Source: Bradyrhizobium sp. CB82 (GTDB lineage: Bacteria > Pseudomonadota > Alphaproteobacteria > Rhizobiales > Xanthobacteraceae). From it: a stretch of DNA of 64,000 nt. This document shows, in pieces, positions 1 through 8,097 of this stretch (its first letter is position 1; the number at the start of each line of letters is the position of its first letter). A program made the translations under genes and the position numbers. The notes below the pieces were generated by a model. The model had not been told where the DNA came from. It made no database searches and was given only the letters and a program-made list of their open reading frames with translations. Location: contig NZ_CP121650.1 of the NCBI RefSeq assembly GCF_029714405.1, positions 868,001-932,000 of the forward strand, given 5' to 3'.

Positions 1-42
1 GATGGCCTGATTCGCCGTTCCGACTTGCCGCGCCGTCAGTGA
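1..42 (+). CDS. Possible 3' tail of an upstream gene (partial)
   Basis: The frame starting at base 1 is open for 13 codons and ends in TGA at 40-42, eight bases before the next gene. The tail reads DGLIRRSDLPRRQ. DUF2182 genes often follow a DUF1326 gene, so this could be the end of such a gene, but the peptide is too short to identify. Confidence 0.25.
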   Translation, partial: DGLIRRSDLPRRQ

Positions 43-49
43 GGGGCTC

Positions 50-844
50 ATGAACGGGCCAGGTGTGCTCGAATATAGCGTGCTCGAACAGGTGTTACGT
101 CGCGATCGCCTGATCGTTGCGGTCGGGCTTGTCGCGGTGGTGGCGCTCGCCTGGGCCTATCTGGCTGTCGGCGCCGGCATGGATACCGAGATGATGGCCG
201 ACATGCCGGACATGGCGCCGATGCCATGGACGCCGGTCTATGCCGCGCTGCTGTTCGTCATGTGGTGGGTGATGATGATCGCAATGATGGTGCCGAGCGC
301 GGCGCCCACCGTGCTGCTCTACGCGGCCATCAGGCGCAAGCGCGCGACAGCGCCGGGCACCGCGGCGGAAGCCTGGGTCTTTCTCGCGGGCTATCTCGCG
401 ATATGGGCCGGGTTCAGCCTCGTTGCGGTCATGGCACAATGGTCGCTCGAACATTTGGGGCTGTTGTCCATGGCAATGACAAGTACCAGCGCGGTGTTGG
501 GCGGCGCCATTCTGATCGCCGCGGGGCTCTACCAGTTCACGCCGCTCAAGCGTGCCTGCCTTCGCTACTGTCAGAGCCCGCTGCTGTTCCTCAGCCAGAA
601 CTGGCGGCCAGGCACGATTGGGGCACTCGGCATGGGACTTCGCCACGGCGGCTATTGCGTCGGCTGCTGCTGGTTTCTGATGGCGTTACTGTTCGTCAGC
701 GGCGTGATGAATCTTGTCTGGATCATCGGCATAGCCGTCTACGTCGCCTGCGAGAAACTGTTGCCGTTTGGTGGAAGGCTCAGCCATGCGGCCGGAGCGG
801 CCCTCATCATATCAGGCGCGATTCTGCTCGCGCGCGCGACGTGA
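50..844 (+). CDS. DUF2182 family integral membrane protein
   Basis: This is a polytopic inner-membrane protein of 264 residues, a normal length for DUF2182. Its first membrane segment is at about residues 20-43. A methionine-rich loop follows (MDTEMMADMPDMAPMPW, about 44-60), then a segment with the pattern MMIAMMVPSAAP, and three to four further segments. The C-terminal half carries the family hallmark: YQFTPLKRACLRYC, then a glycine/cysteine cluster HGGYCVGCCWFLM, then a Gly-Val-Met-Asn turn. The ATG follows a GAGGGG ribosome site at 41-46. DUF2182 proteins are described only as predicted metal-binding membrane proteins. The Met-rich loop and Cys cluster fit metal handling, which is an inference. 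The start lies 8 bases after an upstream stop, so the gene may be the second of an operon. Confidence 0.85.
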   Translation: MNGPGVLEYSVLEQVLRRDRLIVAVGLVAVVALAWAYLAVGAGMDTEMMADMPDMAPMPWTPVYAALLFVMWWVMMIAMMVPSAAPTVLLYAAIRRKRATAPGTAAEAWVFLAGYLAIWAGFSLVAVMAQWSLEHLGLLSMAMTSTSAVLGGAILIAAGLYQFTPLKRACLRYCQSPLLFLSQNWRPGTIGALGMGLRHGGYCVGCCWFLMALLFVSGVMNLVWIIGIAVYVACEKLLPFGGRLSHAAGAALIISGAILLARAT

Positions 845-987
845 TCTGCGTGACACGCATTGTTGTGCCGGTTACGGCGGTTGTTTTCGATGCCGAGGGG
901 AGGGAGGTGATTGCACGAATTTGCGAGCGCGGATTTCCTTTCGAATTTCATCACGCGAAATCCACCTTTGTTGCAAGGAGTAGGTCA

Positions 988-1386
988 ATGGCATCCAATC
1001 TCGAGATCGCAAAGAAGGGCTACGAGCTTTTTCAGCAGGGCGACATTGCAACGCTCGTCAACGACATGATGGCGGACGATTGTACCTGGATATCGCCCGG
1101 CCCGAGGGATAAATTGCCCTGGGCTGGCCAAGTCAGGGGAAAACAGGAGATTGCCGGCTTCTTCGCGAAGATCGCCGAGAACATCGAGTTCTCCGAGTTC
1201 GCGCCGCGCGAGATGATCGAGCAGGGCGACACCGTCGTTGTCCTGGGCTCGGCCTCCGGTCGGATGAAGAAGACGGGCAAGATCAGCAAGAATGAATGGG
1301 CTCACGTGCTGAAATACCGCCAGGGAAAGCTGGTGTTCTTTCAGGAGTATTACGACACGGCCACGGAAATCGCCGCGATGTCGTGA
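988..1386 (+). CDS. Nuclear transport factor 2 / SnoaL-like protein
   Basis: This is a 132-residue cytosolic protein with the alpha+beta cone pattern of the NTF2-like (SnoaL) superfamily. An N-terminal helix (LEIAKKGYELFQQGD) is followed by MMADDCTWISPG, then GKQEIAGFFAKI, and ends with strands reading EWAHVLKYRQGKLVFFQEYYD. Members are small enzymes (isomerases, cyclases) or stress proteins, and the specific role cannot be read from sequence. The frame stays open far upstream. I chose the ATG at 988 because AAGGAG lies seven bases before it (975-980) and the fold begins there. It stands alone, 143 bases after the DUF2182 gene. Confidence 0.8.
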   Translation: MASNLEIAKKGYELFQQGDIATLVNDMMADDCTWISPGPRDKLPWAGQVRGKQEIAGFFAKIAENIEFSEFAPREMIEQGDTVVVLGSASGRMKKTGKISKNEWAHVLKYRQGKLVFFQEYYDTATEIAAMS

Positions 1387-1450
1387 CGACAGGCGTGAGG
1401 GTCGCGAAGGGCGGCGTCGCTTGCGTCCTTCATGCGACGCGCATTGTTGA

Positions 1451-1475
1451 GCCCTCTCCCCTTGCGGGAGAGGGC
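1451..1475. repeat. Intergenic palindrome (REP-like hairpin)
   Basis: The near-perfect hairpin gccctctcccc-ttgc-gggagagggc lies in the 320-base gap between two plus-strand genes (1387-1706). Closely similar hairpins occur at 15451-15568 and 22839-22977, so this is one copy of a dispersed intergenic repeat and not only a local terminator. I see no gene in the rest of this gap. Confidence 0.6.
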
Positions 1476-1706
1476 TGCTCCGCCATCAGCCACATTCTCG
1501 CCCGTCTCGCCAGTTACGCGGCCAGAGACACCCTCCCACAACAAGAAGAGCGGGGAGGAAGCGTGCCTCCATTCACATGATCGTCATGCGCGCGCTTGGC
1601 CACGCATCTATCCCCCTCCAAACGCGCATGCGCGTCGACCAATGGATTGCGCTACAGTGGGGCCCATCACGATACTGCCGAGATCGCCGGTCCCCGCGAG
1701 GCCCCC

Positions 1707-2384
1707 ATGCTCCCCATTCCCGCCGACATCTTCACCGAGCCTGACGACGTCTCCCCCGACGGTCTCGCCAATCTCGGCCCGCTGCGCCCTCTCGCCGGGG
1801 TCTGGCAGGCGGACAAGGGCATCGACATCAACCCGAAGGCCGCTGGGCCGGAGCGGCGGACGTTCATCGAGCATATCCGGATGGACCCGATCGATCCGCA
1901 GGCCAACGGGCCGCAGCTGTTCTATGGGCTGCGCTATCACATCCACATCAACACGCCCGAGGAAGACATCACCTTCCACGACCAGGTCGGCTACTGGCTG
2001 TGGGAGCCGGCGACCGGACTGATCATGCAGACGCTGGCGATACCGCGCGGCCAGGTCTTGCTCGCATCGGGCAAGGCCTCGCCCGATGACAGAAAAATCT
2101 CCGTCACGGCGAAGCGCGGCGAGACGGCTTACGGGATCTGCTCGACCGGCTTTTTGGAACAAGCCTTCCGCACCGACAGTTACCGCTGCGACATCACGTT
2201 CAACGATGATGGAAGCTGGACCTATCTCATCCAGACCGAGCTTTTCGTCAGAGGCGCGCCGTTCAATCATCACGACACCAGCACGCTCAAGCTGGTGGCG
2301 CCGCCAAAGCTCAATCCGCTGGCGGTGATCCTGAACGATCGCGCCAAGAATGATCGCGCGACAGGCGATGAGCCGGCGGCTTGA
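1707..2384 (+). CDS. Heme-binding beta-barrel (nitrobindin/FABP-like) protein
   Basis: The 225-residue protein resembles the nitrobindin/THAP4 C-terminal barrel family (formerly DUF1794). It has an opening segment GPLRPLAGVWQADKG, repeated antiparallel strands (YHIHINTPEEDITFHDQ, GYWLWEPATGLIMQTLAIPRG), and a C-terminal strand carrying FNHHDTSTLKLV with paired histidines. In nitrobindins a C-terminal histidine ligates heme and the protein handles nitric oxide or peroxynitrite. That role here is inferred. The ATG at 1707 begins just before the conserved barrel; an in-frame ATG at 1596 would add 37 low-complexity residues. The next gene starts 19 bases later and may be co-transcribed. Confidence 0.75.
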   Translation: MLPIPADIFTEPDDVSPDGLANLGPLRPLAGVWQADKGIDINPKAAGPERRTFIEHIRMDPIDPQANGPQLFYGLRYHIHINTPEEDITFHDQVGYWLWEPATGLIMQTLAIPRGQVLLASGKASPDDRKISVTAKRGETAYGICSTGFLEQAFRTDSYRCDITFNDDGSWTYLIQTELFVRGAPFNHHDTSTLKLVAPPKLNPLAVILNDRAKNDRATGDEPAA

Positions 2385-2403
2385 GAGTATCCTGGAGATT
2401 TGC

Positions 2404-3114
2404 ATGAAGCCTTACGTCATCTGCCTGATGGCCTCCAGCGTCGATGGCCGCGTGCATCACAGCCGCTGGCGTCCGAAGGGCGCGGGCTCGGAGTGGTTCG
2501 AGCGGATTCATGACGAACTCGGCGGCGATGCCTGGCTGATCGGCCGCGTTACCGGCTCGGAGTTTGCCAAGGGCAAGCCGTATCCCACGTCAACGAACGC
2601 GAAGGTCCCGCGCGAAAACTGGTTTGCGCGGCGCGATGCAAAAGCCTATGGCGTCGTGCTCGATGCGCACGGCAAGATCGGCTGGGGCCGCTCGGACATC
2701 GGCGGCGATCCCATCGTCGCGGTGCTGACCGAGCGCGTGTCGGATGCGCATCTGGCAGGGCTCCGCGGCGAGGGCGTGTCCTACATCTTCGCCGGCAAAT
2801 CAGAGATCGATCTTGCGCTGACGCTCGACGTCCTCAATCGCGAACTCGGCGTGAAGCGGCTGCTGCTGGAAGGCGGCGGCGCTGCCAATGGCGCATTTTT
2901 GCGCGCGGGCCTGATCGACGAGCTGAACCTGATCCTCTGTCCGGCGGTGGACGGCGCCAGGGGCGCGCCGATCGTGTTCGACTCGATTGAGGCCGAGAGC
3001 GAGCAGCGTGCGCCCGTCACCGCGATGACGCTCGAGAGCACGCGGCCGCTCGGTGGCGGCGTACTGCTGCTGCGTTATCTCCTCCAGAACGATCCGAACG
3101 CCGCAGGCCAATAA
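2404..3114 (+). CDS. RibD C-terminal / dihydrofolate-reductase-like family protein
   Basis: This 236-residue protein begins MKPYVICLMASSVDGRVHH, the NADPH-binding start typical of the RibD C-terminal (bacterial bifunctional deaminase-reductase) domain. It has the later signatures LDVLNRELGVKRLLLEGGG and GLIDELNLILCPAVDG. The family catalyses NADPH-dependent reduction of pterin- or pyrimidine-like substrates. No deaminase domain is present, so it is a stand-alone reductase of unknown substrate and not riboflavin-pathway RibD. CTGGAGATTTGC before the ATG supplies the ribosome site. It lies between the nitrobindin-like gene and the amine oxidase with gaps of 19 and 9 bases, suggesting a three-gene operon. 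Confidence 0.8.
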   Translation: MKPYVICLMASSVDGRVHHSRWRPKGAGSEWFERIHDELGGDAWLIGRVTGSEFAKGKPYPTSTNAKVPRENWFARRDAKAYGVVLDAHGKIGWGRSDIGGDPIVAVLTERVSDAHLAGLRGEGVSYIFAGKSEIDLALTLDVLNRELGVKRLLLEGGGAANGAFLRAGLIDELNLILCPAVDGARGAPIVFDSIEAESEQRAPVTAMTLESTRPLGGGVLLLRYLLQNDPNAAGQ

Positions 3115-3123
3115 AGCAACGGC

Positions 3124-4401
3124 ATGTCGCGAAAGTCCTCCCACATCATCATCGTCGGCGCCGGCGCGGCCGGCCTCATGGCGGCGCGCGAGCTCGCCCG
3201 TGCCCGTCGGCGTGTGACGATCCTGGAGGCGCGCGACCGCTGCGGCGGGCGCATCCATCCGCTTCCCGCTGCCGAGTTCGGGTATGAAGCGGCCGGCGGC
3301 GCCGAGTTCGTCCATGGCGAGGCGCCGGTCACGCGCGCACTGCTCGCCGACGCCGGACTTTCGCTTGAGCCGATCGAAGGGACGCAATGGAGCTTTGAGG
3401 GCGGAAAGCTTTCGCGCGAGGCGCGCCACGATCCGCACGAGGCCGAGCTTCACCGGGCGCTAAAGGCGTTGAAGCACGACCTGACCGTCGCCGAATTTTT
3501 GCACCGGTATTTTGCAGGCAGCCAATACGAGTCGCTGCGTCAGTCCATCACGCGGGTGGTGGTAGGTTACGACGCCGCCGATCCCGCGCGCGCCAGCACG
3601 CTGGCGCTGCGCGAGGAATGGATGGTGGACGTCGGACGGCATACACAGGCGCGCATCGTCGGCGGCTATGGCGCCCTCATCGAACATTTGGAGGCGGAGT
3701 GCCGCGCCCGCGACGTCACCATTCGTCTTGGCTCGGTCGTATCGGGGATCGAGGAGGCCGATGCCGGCGTCGTCATCCATTGCGCCAACGGCGAGGTGCA
3801 TCGCAGCGACGCCGTCGTCCTCACCGTGCCGCTGCCGCTGCTCAAGGAGATCGCGCTGCCGTGCGCTGCCCGCGAGAAGGCCGCGGCCGCGGCGGATATT
3901 GGTTTCGGCAACGTCATCAAGATCCTGCTGCGTTTCGAGCGGCGCTGGTGGCTCGATCGGCAGGCGGATCTCTCTGACCTGACCTTCCTGCTCTCGGATG
4001 AAAAAATCCCGGTGTGGTGGACGCAGCATCCGGCGGAGCACGTCGTGCTCACCGGCTGGTTCGGCGGCCCGCAGACGGCCAGCCTTGCCAGCCTCACCGA
4101 GCCGGAGCTGATCCGGACCGGTCTTGCTTCTTTGGCTGGCATCTTCGGCCTTTCGCCTGATGATCTGGCGCAAAAGCTCGTCGCTGCTCGCGCGATCAAC
4201 TGGGCCCACGATCCCTTTGCGCGCGGCGCCTATTCCTGGGCCAAGCCGCAAACGCGGGATGCGCAGGCGATGCTCGCAAGCGCGGATGGCACGGCCGTGC
4301 TGTTCTCCGGCGAAGCCCTCTACCGTGGCCGCGACATGGGCACCGTCGAGGCCGCGCTGGCGAGCGGGCAGGAGACGGCGCGGATCATCCTCCGCAAATA
4401 G
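3124..4401 (+). CDS. FAD-dependent amine oxidase / NAD(P)-binding oxidoreductase
   Basis: The 425-residue flavoprotein has an N-terminal Rossmann motif GAGAAG (residues 12-17), the ribose-binding Glu35, and the flavin signature EARDRCGGR (35-43) typical of the monoamine-oxidase/flavin-containing amine oxidase family. The C-terminal FAD segment LFSGEALYRGRDMGTVEAALASG fits the family's 'GE..' motif. It oxidises an amine or related substrate using FAD, but the substrate is not predictable. There is no signal peptide, so it is cytosolic. It follows the RibD-like reductase by nine bases and is probably translated from the same message. Confidence 0.85.
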   Translation: MSRKSSHIIIVGAGAAGLMAARELARARRRVTILEARDRCGGRIHPLPAAEFGYEAAGGAEFVHGEAPVTRALLADAGLSLEPIEGTQWSFEGGKLSREARHDPHEAELHRALKALKHDLTVAEFLHRYFAGSQYESLRQSITRVVVGYDAADPARASTLALREEWMVDVGRHTQARIVGGYGALIEHLEAECRARDVTIRLGSVVSGIEEADAGVVIHCANGEVHRSDAVVLTVPLPLLKEIALPCAAREKAAAAADIGFGNVIKILLRFERRWWLDRQADLSDLTFLLSDEKIPVWWTQHPAEHVVLTGWFGGPQTASLASLTEPELIRTGLASLAGIFGLSPDDLAQKLVAARAINWAHDPFARGAYSWAKPQTRDAQAMLASADGTAVLFSGEALYRGRDMGTVEAALASGQETARIILRK

Positions 4402-4440
4402 GTCGGGGCTATAACATGCAGCCCTGTCGTGAACTCGGCC

Positions 4441-4560
4441 TCATGGTTCGAGACGCGCCGCAAAGCTGCGCTGCTCGCCATGAGGATCGGGGATTTCGCC
4501 GCGAAACAAGACTTCATCCCGAGGAGCCCGCCAAAGGCGGGCGTCTCGAAGGATGGGCCG
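4441..4560. repeat. Dispersed intergenic repeat (gttcgagacgcg...cgtctcgaa)
   Basis: The gap 4402-4794 contains 'tcatggttcgagacgcgccgc' and about 90 bases later its partial inverse 'ggcgtctcgaaggatggg', with an inner hairpin cccgccaaaggcggg. A fragment of the same kind ('cttcatccttcgagaccc') lies near 27875. I read it as a non-coding interspersed element. Confidence 0.5.
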
Positions 4561-4585
4561 CAAGGAAACCGATTCGCAGCCGCGC

Positions 4586-4740
4586 TTAGCTCGCCATCCA
4601 CGCTATGGCCCGTCGGATCGCCAAGCCGACCGCCACCGCAAGCAGCACACTGCCGAGGCCTCGATCACGCGCGCGACTTTCGGACGTATTGCAGAACAAA
4701 GCAACCGCGTTGCTGCTGCCAAAATCTGGCACTTGGGGTG
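4586..4740 (-). pseudogene. Possible decayed LysE-type transporter C-terminus
   Basis: On the minus strand a frame ending in TAA at 4586-4588 reads [18 protein letters not shown] followed by IAWMAS. This resembles the last membrane segment of LysE/RhtB amino-acid exporters. Upstream the reading is not family-like in any single frame: a neighbouring frame gives KVARVIEAS. The simplest reading is a short, frame-shifted relic. The evidence is only a hydrophobic tail, so confidence is low. Confidence 0.25.
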
Positions 4741-4794
4741 ATAGGTCTTGCGTCATCCCCGCACCATGGCCGGGGCGATAGCGGAGGATGGAGG

Positions 4795-5232
4795 ATGACG
4801 AAGAGCTGGATCGCGGTGGCTTCCGCCCGGCACGTCCGGATCGGACGTGCGCACGGCTTCATGCAGGTCTGTCACGGCAAGGGCGCACCCCTGCGGCGGA
4901 TCTCGCCGGGCGATCACGTCGCCTACTACTCGCCGACCGAAACCTTCGGCGGCAGCGATCGGCTCCAGGCCTTTACCGCGATCGGTGTGGTCAAGCCGGG
5001 CGTGCCTTACCAGGCCGACATGGGCGGCGGCTTCCACCCGTTCCGCCGCGATGTGGCGTGGACTGAGGCTGCCGAGGTGCCGATCCGGCCGCTGCTGATG
5101 AGCCTCGCCTTCACGCGCGACAATCCGAACTGGGGCTACATGCTGCGTCTCGGCTTGTTCGAGATTTTGGACGAGGACATGGAGCTGATCCGCCATGTGG
5201 CGACGTCCAGCCGGCCGCTGCTGCTGGCTTGA
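4795..5232 (+). CDS. EVE domain-containing protein
   Basis: The 145-residue protein begins [17 protein letters not shown] and carries the EVE/PUA-like signatures [25 protein letters not shown] and [14 protein letters not shown], ending with [18 protein letters not shown] domains are related to PUA and YTH folds and bind modified bases in DNA or RNA; some accompany restriction systems. No such partner is near, so its target is unknown. GCGGAGGATGGAGG immediately before the ATG provides the ribosome site; an overlapping upstream ATG at 4788 is in another frame. It appears monocistronic, followed by a convergent gene and a shared terminator. Confidence 0.85.
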   Translation: MTKSWIAVASARHVRIGRAHGFMQVCHGKGAPLRRISPGDHVAYYSPTETFGGSDRLQAFTAIGVVKPGVPYQADMGGGFHPFRRDVAWTEAAEVPIRPLLMSLAFTRDNPNWGYMLRLGLFEILDEDMELIRHVATSSRPLLLA

Positions 5233-5273
5233 ACGCGCCGACGCATGCGATGCGTAGATCGGGCAGCCCAAAC

Positions 5274-5300
5274 AAAAAACCCGCATTGCGGCGGGCTTTT
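5274..5300 (-). terminator. Bidirectional intrinsic terminator
   Basis: The stem cccgc/gcggg (5280-5284 with 5291-5295) is flanked by A6 on its left and T4 on its right. Read on the minus strand it is GCCCGC-CGCAAT-GCGGG followed by TTTTTT, directly after the stop of the minus-strand gene. It also lies 40 bases after the EVE gene, so it can serve both convergent genes. Confidence 0.75.
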
Positions 5301-5304
5301 CTTC

Positions 5305-5583
5305 TCACCAGCGGTAGCCGCCGTAATAGCCGTGTGGCCTGCCGTGGTAGCCATGCGGCCGCGGATTGTAACCGTAGCTCCGGTAATACGGGCGATAATG
5401 CCCATGAGGCCGCCAATGATGGCGCGGGCCATGCCACTGATGATGCCAGCCTTGCGCGCTGATGTCGGTCGGCTGGCTGGCCTGCATGTGTGGCCTTGCC
5501 GCGCCCTTGTCGGCGGCGTTCGCCGCGGATGAACCAGCGACCGCCGCAGCGGCAACAGCTATCGCCGCAAAGAGACTCTTCAT
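5305..5583 (-). CDS. Small secreted His/Tyr/Gly-rich protein
   Basis: The protein of about 92 residues begins MKSLFAAIAVAAAAVAGSSAANAA, a clear Sec signal peptide with an AXA cleavage site. The mature part is almost entirely His, Tyr, Arg, Gly and Pro, with repeated HGYxGRPHGYY-like units. Such proteins are common in Bradyrhizobium and uncharacterised; the histidines could bind metal ions, which is an inference. I chose the ATG at 5583 over a GTG four codons upstream because GGAG lies about 11 bases before it. It converges on the EVE gene. Confidence 0.7.
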   Translation of the reverse strand: MKSLFAAIAVAAAAVAGSSAANAADKGAARPHMQASQPTDISAQGWHHQWHGPRHHWRPHGHYRPYYRSYGYNPRPHGYHGRPHGYYGGYRW

Positions 5584-5711
5584 TCCGTCACTCACTCCAA
5601 TTGATGTGTGCGGCGATAACGGGATGAGTCACGCGTGCGTTCCGGCGACAAAGTGCCGCCTTGCCCGGTGCCTTGCCGGCGTAGAATCGCCGCAAAGCTT
5701 AAAGTGCGGCA

Positions 5712-6059
5712 TCACGGATGCGGATCAGGAAAGCCGTGCCGCTCGGTGAGCGCGGCCAAGATCTTGTCCTTGTCGGCGACGAACGCGCGCCCTTTGTGGC
5801 TGCCAGTCTGATGCGGCGACGTCGCGCCGTCAGCGAGCACAAGCAGCGGCAGCCATTGATTCGTTTCGCCCACGAGGTCGATGACGGCCTGCCGCGGCCG
5901 CGCCCAGGCGATGCGCACGACGTCGATCTCGTTGGCAAGATCGGGAAACGAGGCCAGCACGCCCTCGATCAGCGCGCAGTGCCAGCAATAGAAGCTTTGG
6001 CCTGGATAGGCAGGGTCGGCAAAGCCAGGGCGGACCAGAAACAAACGATCGCGCGTCAT
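5712..6059 (-). CDS. DUF3088 family thioredoxin-like protein
   Basis: The 115-residue protein starts MTRDRLFLVRPGFADPAYPG and has the FYCWHCALIEGVL motif, a CxxC in thioredoxin position. It continues with EIDVVRIAWARPRQAVIDLVG and LPLLVLADG, the arrangement of DUF3088. The fold is predicted to be thioredoxin/glutathione-transferase-like, so a redox or conjugation role is possible, but no member is well characterised. There is no signal peptide. It is isolated between a small secreted protein gene and a divergent gene. Confidence 0.8.
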   Translation of the reverse strand: MTRDRLFLVRPGFADPAYPGQSFYCWHCALIEGVLASFPDLANEIDVVRIAWARPRQAVIDLVGETNQWLPLLVLADGATSPHQTGSHKGRAFVADKDKILAALTERHGFPDPHP

Positions 6060-6202
6060 GGGGATCAGGTCTTCCTGCCGAACCCTAGGGATAGTTCAGC
6101 AAGAAAGCCCAACCTTCAGGAAGTCAAGGACTGAACGCATTGCCCGCCAGCCGCGACAGATGCACGATTGTTTCGTCACGAGTCCGGCCAAAGAATACTG
6201 TC

Positions 6203-6568
6203 ATGAAACGCGCTGCCATCGTCTGCCTCACCTCGCTGCTTGCCCTTCACGCAGGCGCGGCGTCCGCGAAGTCGATCACCTGCTCCTACCCGGCAGACCA
6301 GGAGCTGACGTTCGAGGTGCCAAAAAAGCAGGGTGGCCTGCCGCCGATCGACTTCGACTACCCGTCAAAAGTCACGCTGTTCAGCTTCCGCGATGACAAT
6401 CTCCTGGTCGTTGCCATGGACGAATCGGACAAGAGCCGCGTCCGGGTGGTGATCTCGGCGCAGCGCGACAAGGCCAAAGGCATCTACGCCGGGCAGATCG
6501 TGACCGACCTCGGCGGCAACCAGCTCATGCTCGATAACGGCCCGGTCACCTGCAAGGTGAAGGGATAA
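6203..6568 (+). CDS. Small exported protein of unknown function
   Basis: This is a 121-residue protein with a signal peptide (MKRAAIVCLTSLLALHAGAASA, cleavage near residue 22). The mature domain is about 99 residues and predicted to be all-beta, with two cysteines (ITCSY near its start and VTCKVKG at its end) that could form one disulfide. I do not recognise a named family. The ATG at 6203 starts the signal peptide; in-frame upstream codons are not coding-like. It is divergent from the DUF3088 gene and convergent with the next minus-strand exported protein. Confidence 0.65.
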   Translation: MKRAAIVCLTSLLALHAGAASAKSITCSYPADQELTFEVPKKQGGLPPIDFDYPSKVTLFSFRDDNLLVVAMDESDKSRVRVVISAQRDKAKGIYAGQIVTDLGGNQLMLDNGPVTCKVKG

Positions 6569-6656
6569 CGGCGAGGGCCATCATGCTGCCGATTGCATTC
6601 TTGGGCCCGGCCATGGCGCTTCGCGCCTCTCCCCATCGGGCGGGCATGCGAAGAGG

Positions 6657-7232
6657 TTACTTGAACGGATCCTGGATCGACGGCGAGGACTGCCGGACGC
6701 GGCGCACGCTCACCGGCGTGCCGTCGGAGACGAACAGCAGTTCGTACCTGCGGCCTTCGCTGTCGGTCGCGGTGCAGGTGATGTTCGAGACCTGCCGGGC
6801 GGCGAAATTGCCGGTCTGGCGGCAGACGCCGGTGGAGGTCTGCTCGGCCGGGACCGGCAGGCCGTCGACCCGGGGCCGGTCCTTGGAATTGAGCAGCATG
6901 CGGTCGATCGGCAGCTCATAGGAATTGTCGTCCGCGCGCTTGCCGTTCTCGCCCGAGAACGAGACGACGTGGCTGTCATCAGTGGGGTCGTCGACCGCGA
7001 CCGCGAAATTGACCCGGCCCTTGTCGCCATGGGCGTAGGCCACCGTCTTGCAGGCGAACTCGCGCCCGGCGATCCGCAAGGTCTTGCACTGACCCGATAT
7101 CAGCGCCAAGAGGTCGATGAAGGAGTTTTGCGGCTGCGTCTCGTTGACCCGGATGGGGTGGGAAGACCCCGCAAAACAAGGAGTTGCGAGAGCGATCAGG
7201 CTCGCGGCCAGAGCCGGTCGGAAGCGGCGCAT
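6657..7232 (-). CDS. Exported protein of unknown function (191 aa)
   Basis: The protein starts MRRFRPALAASLIALATPCFAG, a Sec signal peptide. The mature part has the pattern FIDLLALISGQCKTLRIAG, FACKTVAYAHGDKGRVNFAVA, a middle DSHVVSFSGENGK, and a C-terminal NITCTATDSEGRRYELLFVSDG. Four mature-region cysteines could form two disulfides. No family name is recognised. The start at 7232 is the only one that gives a signal peptide. It is probably periplasmic and monocistronic, with a dispersed repeat upstream at 7363-7464. Confidence 0.65.
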   Translation of the reverse strand: MRRFRPALAASLIALATPCFAGSSHPIRVNETQPQNSFIDLLALISGQCKTLRIAGREFACKTVAYAHGDKGRVNFAVAVDDPTDDSHVVSFSGENGKRADDNSYELPIDRMLLNSKDRPRVDGLPVPAEQTSTGVCRQTGNFAARQVSNITCTATDSEGRRYELLFVSDGTPVSVRRVRQSSPSIQDPFK

Positions 7233-7362
7233 GATGGGGCCCCCATGGCGCGTGGCGGAAACGGAAAAGTTCCGTGCATCAACCATCGAACCACCAATGA
7301 GTTGCGATCCCGTTCGTTGCGCGAAGCACATGCCCGTCTGGAATACCACCGCGCCACCCCTG

Positions 7363-7464
7363 GAGCATGATCCGGAAAGTGTGCAGCGGTTTTCCGAAAA
7401 GACGATGCTCAAACAATAATCTAAAGCGCGATGACGATTATTCCAATCTCATCGCGCGCTTTAG
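7363..7464 (+). repeat. Composite dispersed repeat (two modules)
   Basis: The first module begins gagcatgatccggaaagtgtg and ends with the partial inverse gacgatgctc. The second is a palindrome taaagcgcgatga...tcatcgcgcgcttta. The same two modules occur inverted at 21886-21990, and a worn copy of module one lies near 41081. It sits between divergent genes. Confidence 0.7.
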
Positions 7465-7595
7465 GCGATTCGCGAAACCGCCTCACCGCCGTCCCGGCGC
7501 GCACTTGTCGCCAGGGCCATGTTTTTTTCGTGGCGAAGCTTGCCGCCGCCACCGCCCTCCGGCAGTCTTTCCGGAAATCTACGGGGAGGCTTCGC

Positions 7596-8069
7596 ATGTC
7601 CAAGGTCATCCCGAGCCGCGTCGCCGGCCGGATCGAAGGCGATTTCGTCGTGTTCCTGATCGGCATGCGCGTCAACAAGCCGTGGGCGCTCCACAAATGG
7701 CTGCCGGTCGCGCTCGCCATGCCGAGGATGATCAAGGAGCTGGAAAAGGCTTCGCCCGAGGTCGGCTTCCTCGGCCACACCGAGCTCGGCCTCCTCAACA
7801 TGGTGCAGTATTGGCGGAGCTTTGATCATCTGGAGCGCTACGCCAAGGCGCGCGACGCGCAGCATTGGCCGGCCTGGGTCGATTTCAACCGGCGGATGAA
7901 GGAGACCCGCGGTGACGTCGGCATCTGGCATGAGACCTACTGCGTCCACGCCGGCGACTATGAGGCGATCTATAGCGGCATGCCCCCATTCGGGCTCGGT
8001 AAGGCGGGCGCCTCCGCCGAGGTCAACGCGACCACCGATAGCGCGCGGCAGCGGCTCGGCGCGGCGTAA
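7596..8069 (+). CDS. DUF4188 domain-containing protein
   Basis: This 157-residue protein contains the DUF4188 pattern: [41 protein letters not shown], then [16 protein letters not shown] and [12 protein letters not shown]. The C-terminus has [28 protein letters not shown]4188 is related to monooxygenase/phenylacetaldoxime-dehydratase-like dimeric alpha-beta barrels, but its activity is unknown. GGGGAGG at 7583-7589 precedes the ATG. It is cytosolic and stands alone, converging with an aldo/keto reductase. Confidence 0.8.
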   Translation: MSKVIPSRVAGRIEGDFVVFLIGMRVNKPWALHKWLPVALAMPRMIKELEKASPEVGFLGHTELGLLNMVQYWRSFDHLERYAKARDAQHWPAWVDFNRRMKETRGDVGIWHETYCVHAGDYEAIYSGMPPFGLGKAGASAEVNATTDSARQRLGAA

Positions 8070-8097
8070 GCGCTGTTCTCGCTCCGCCGAATGCCCC

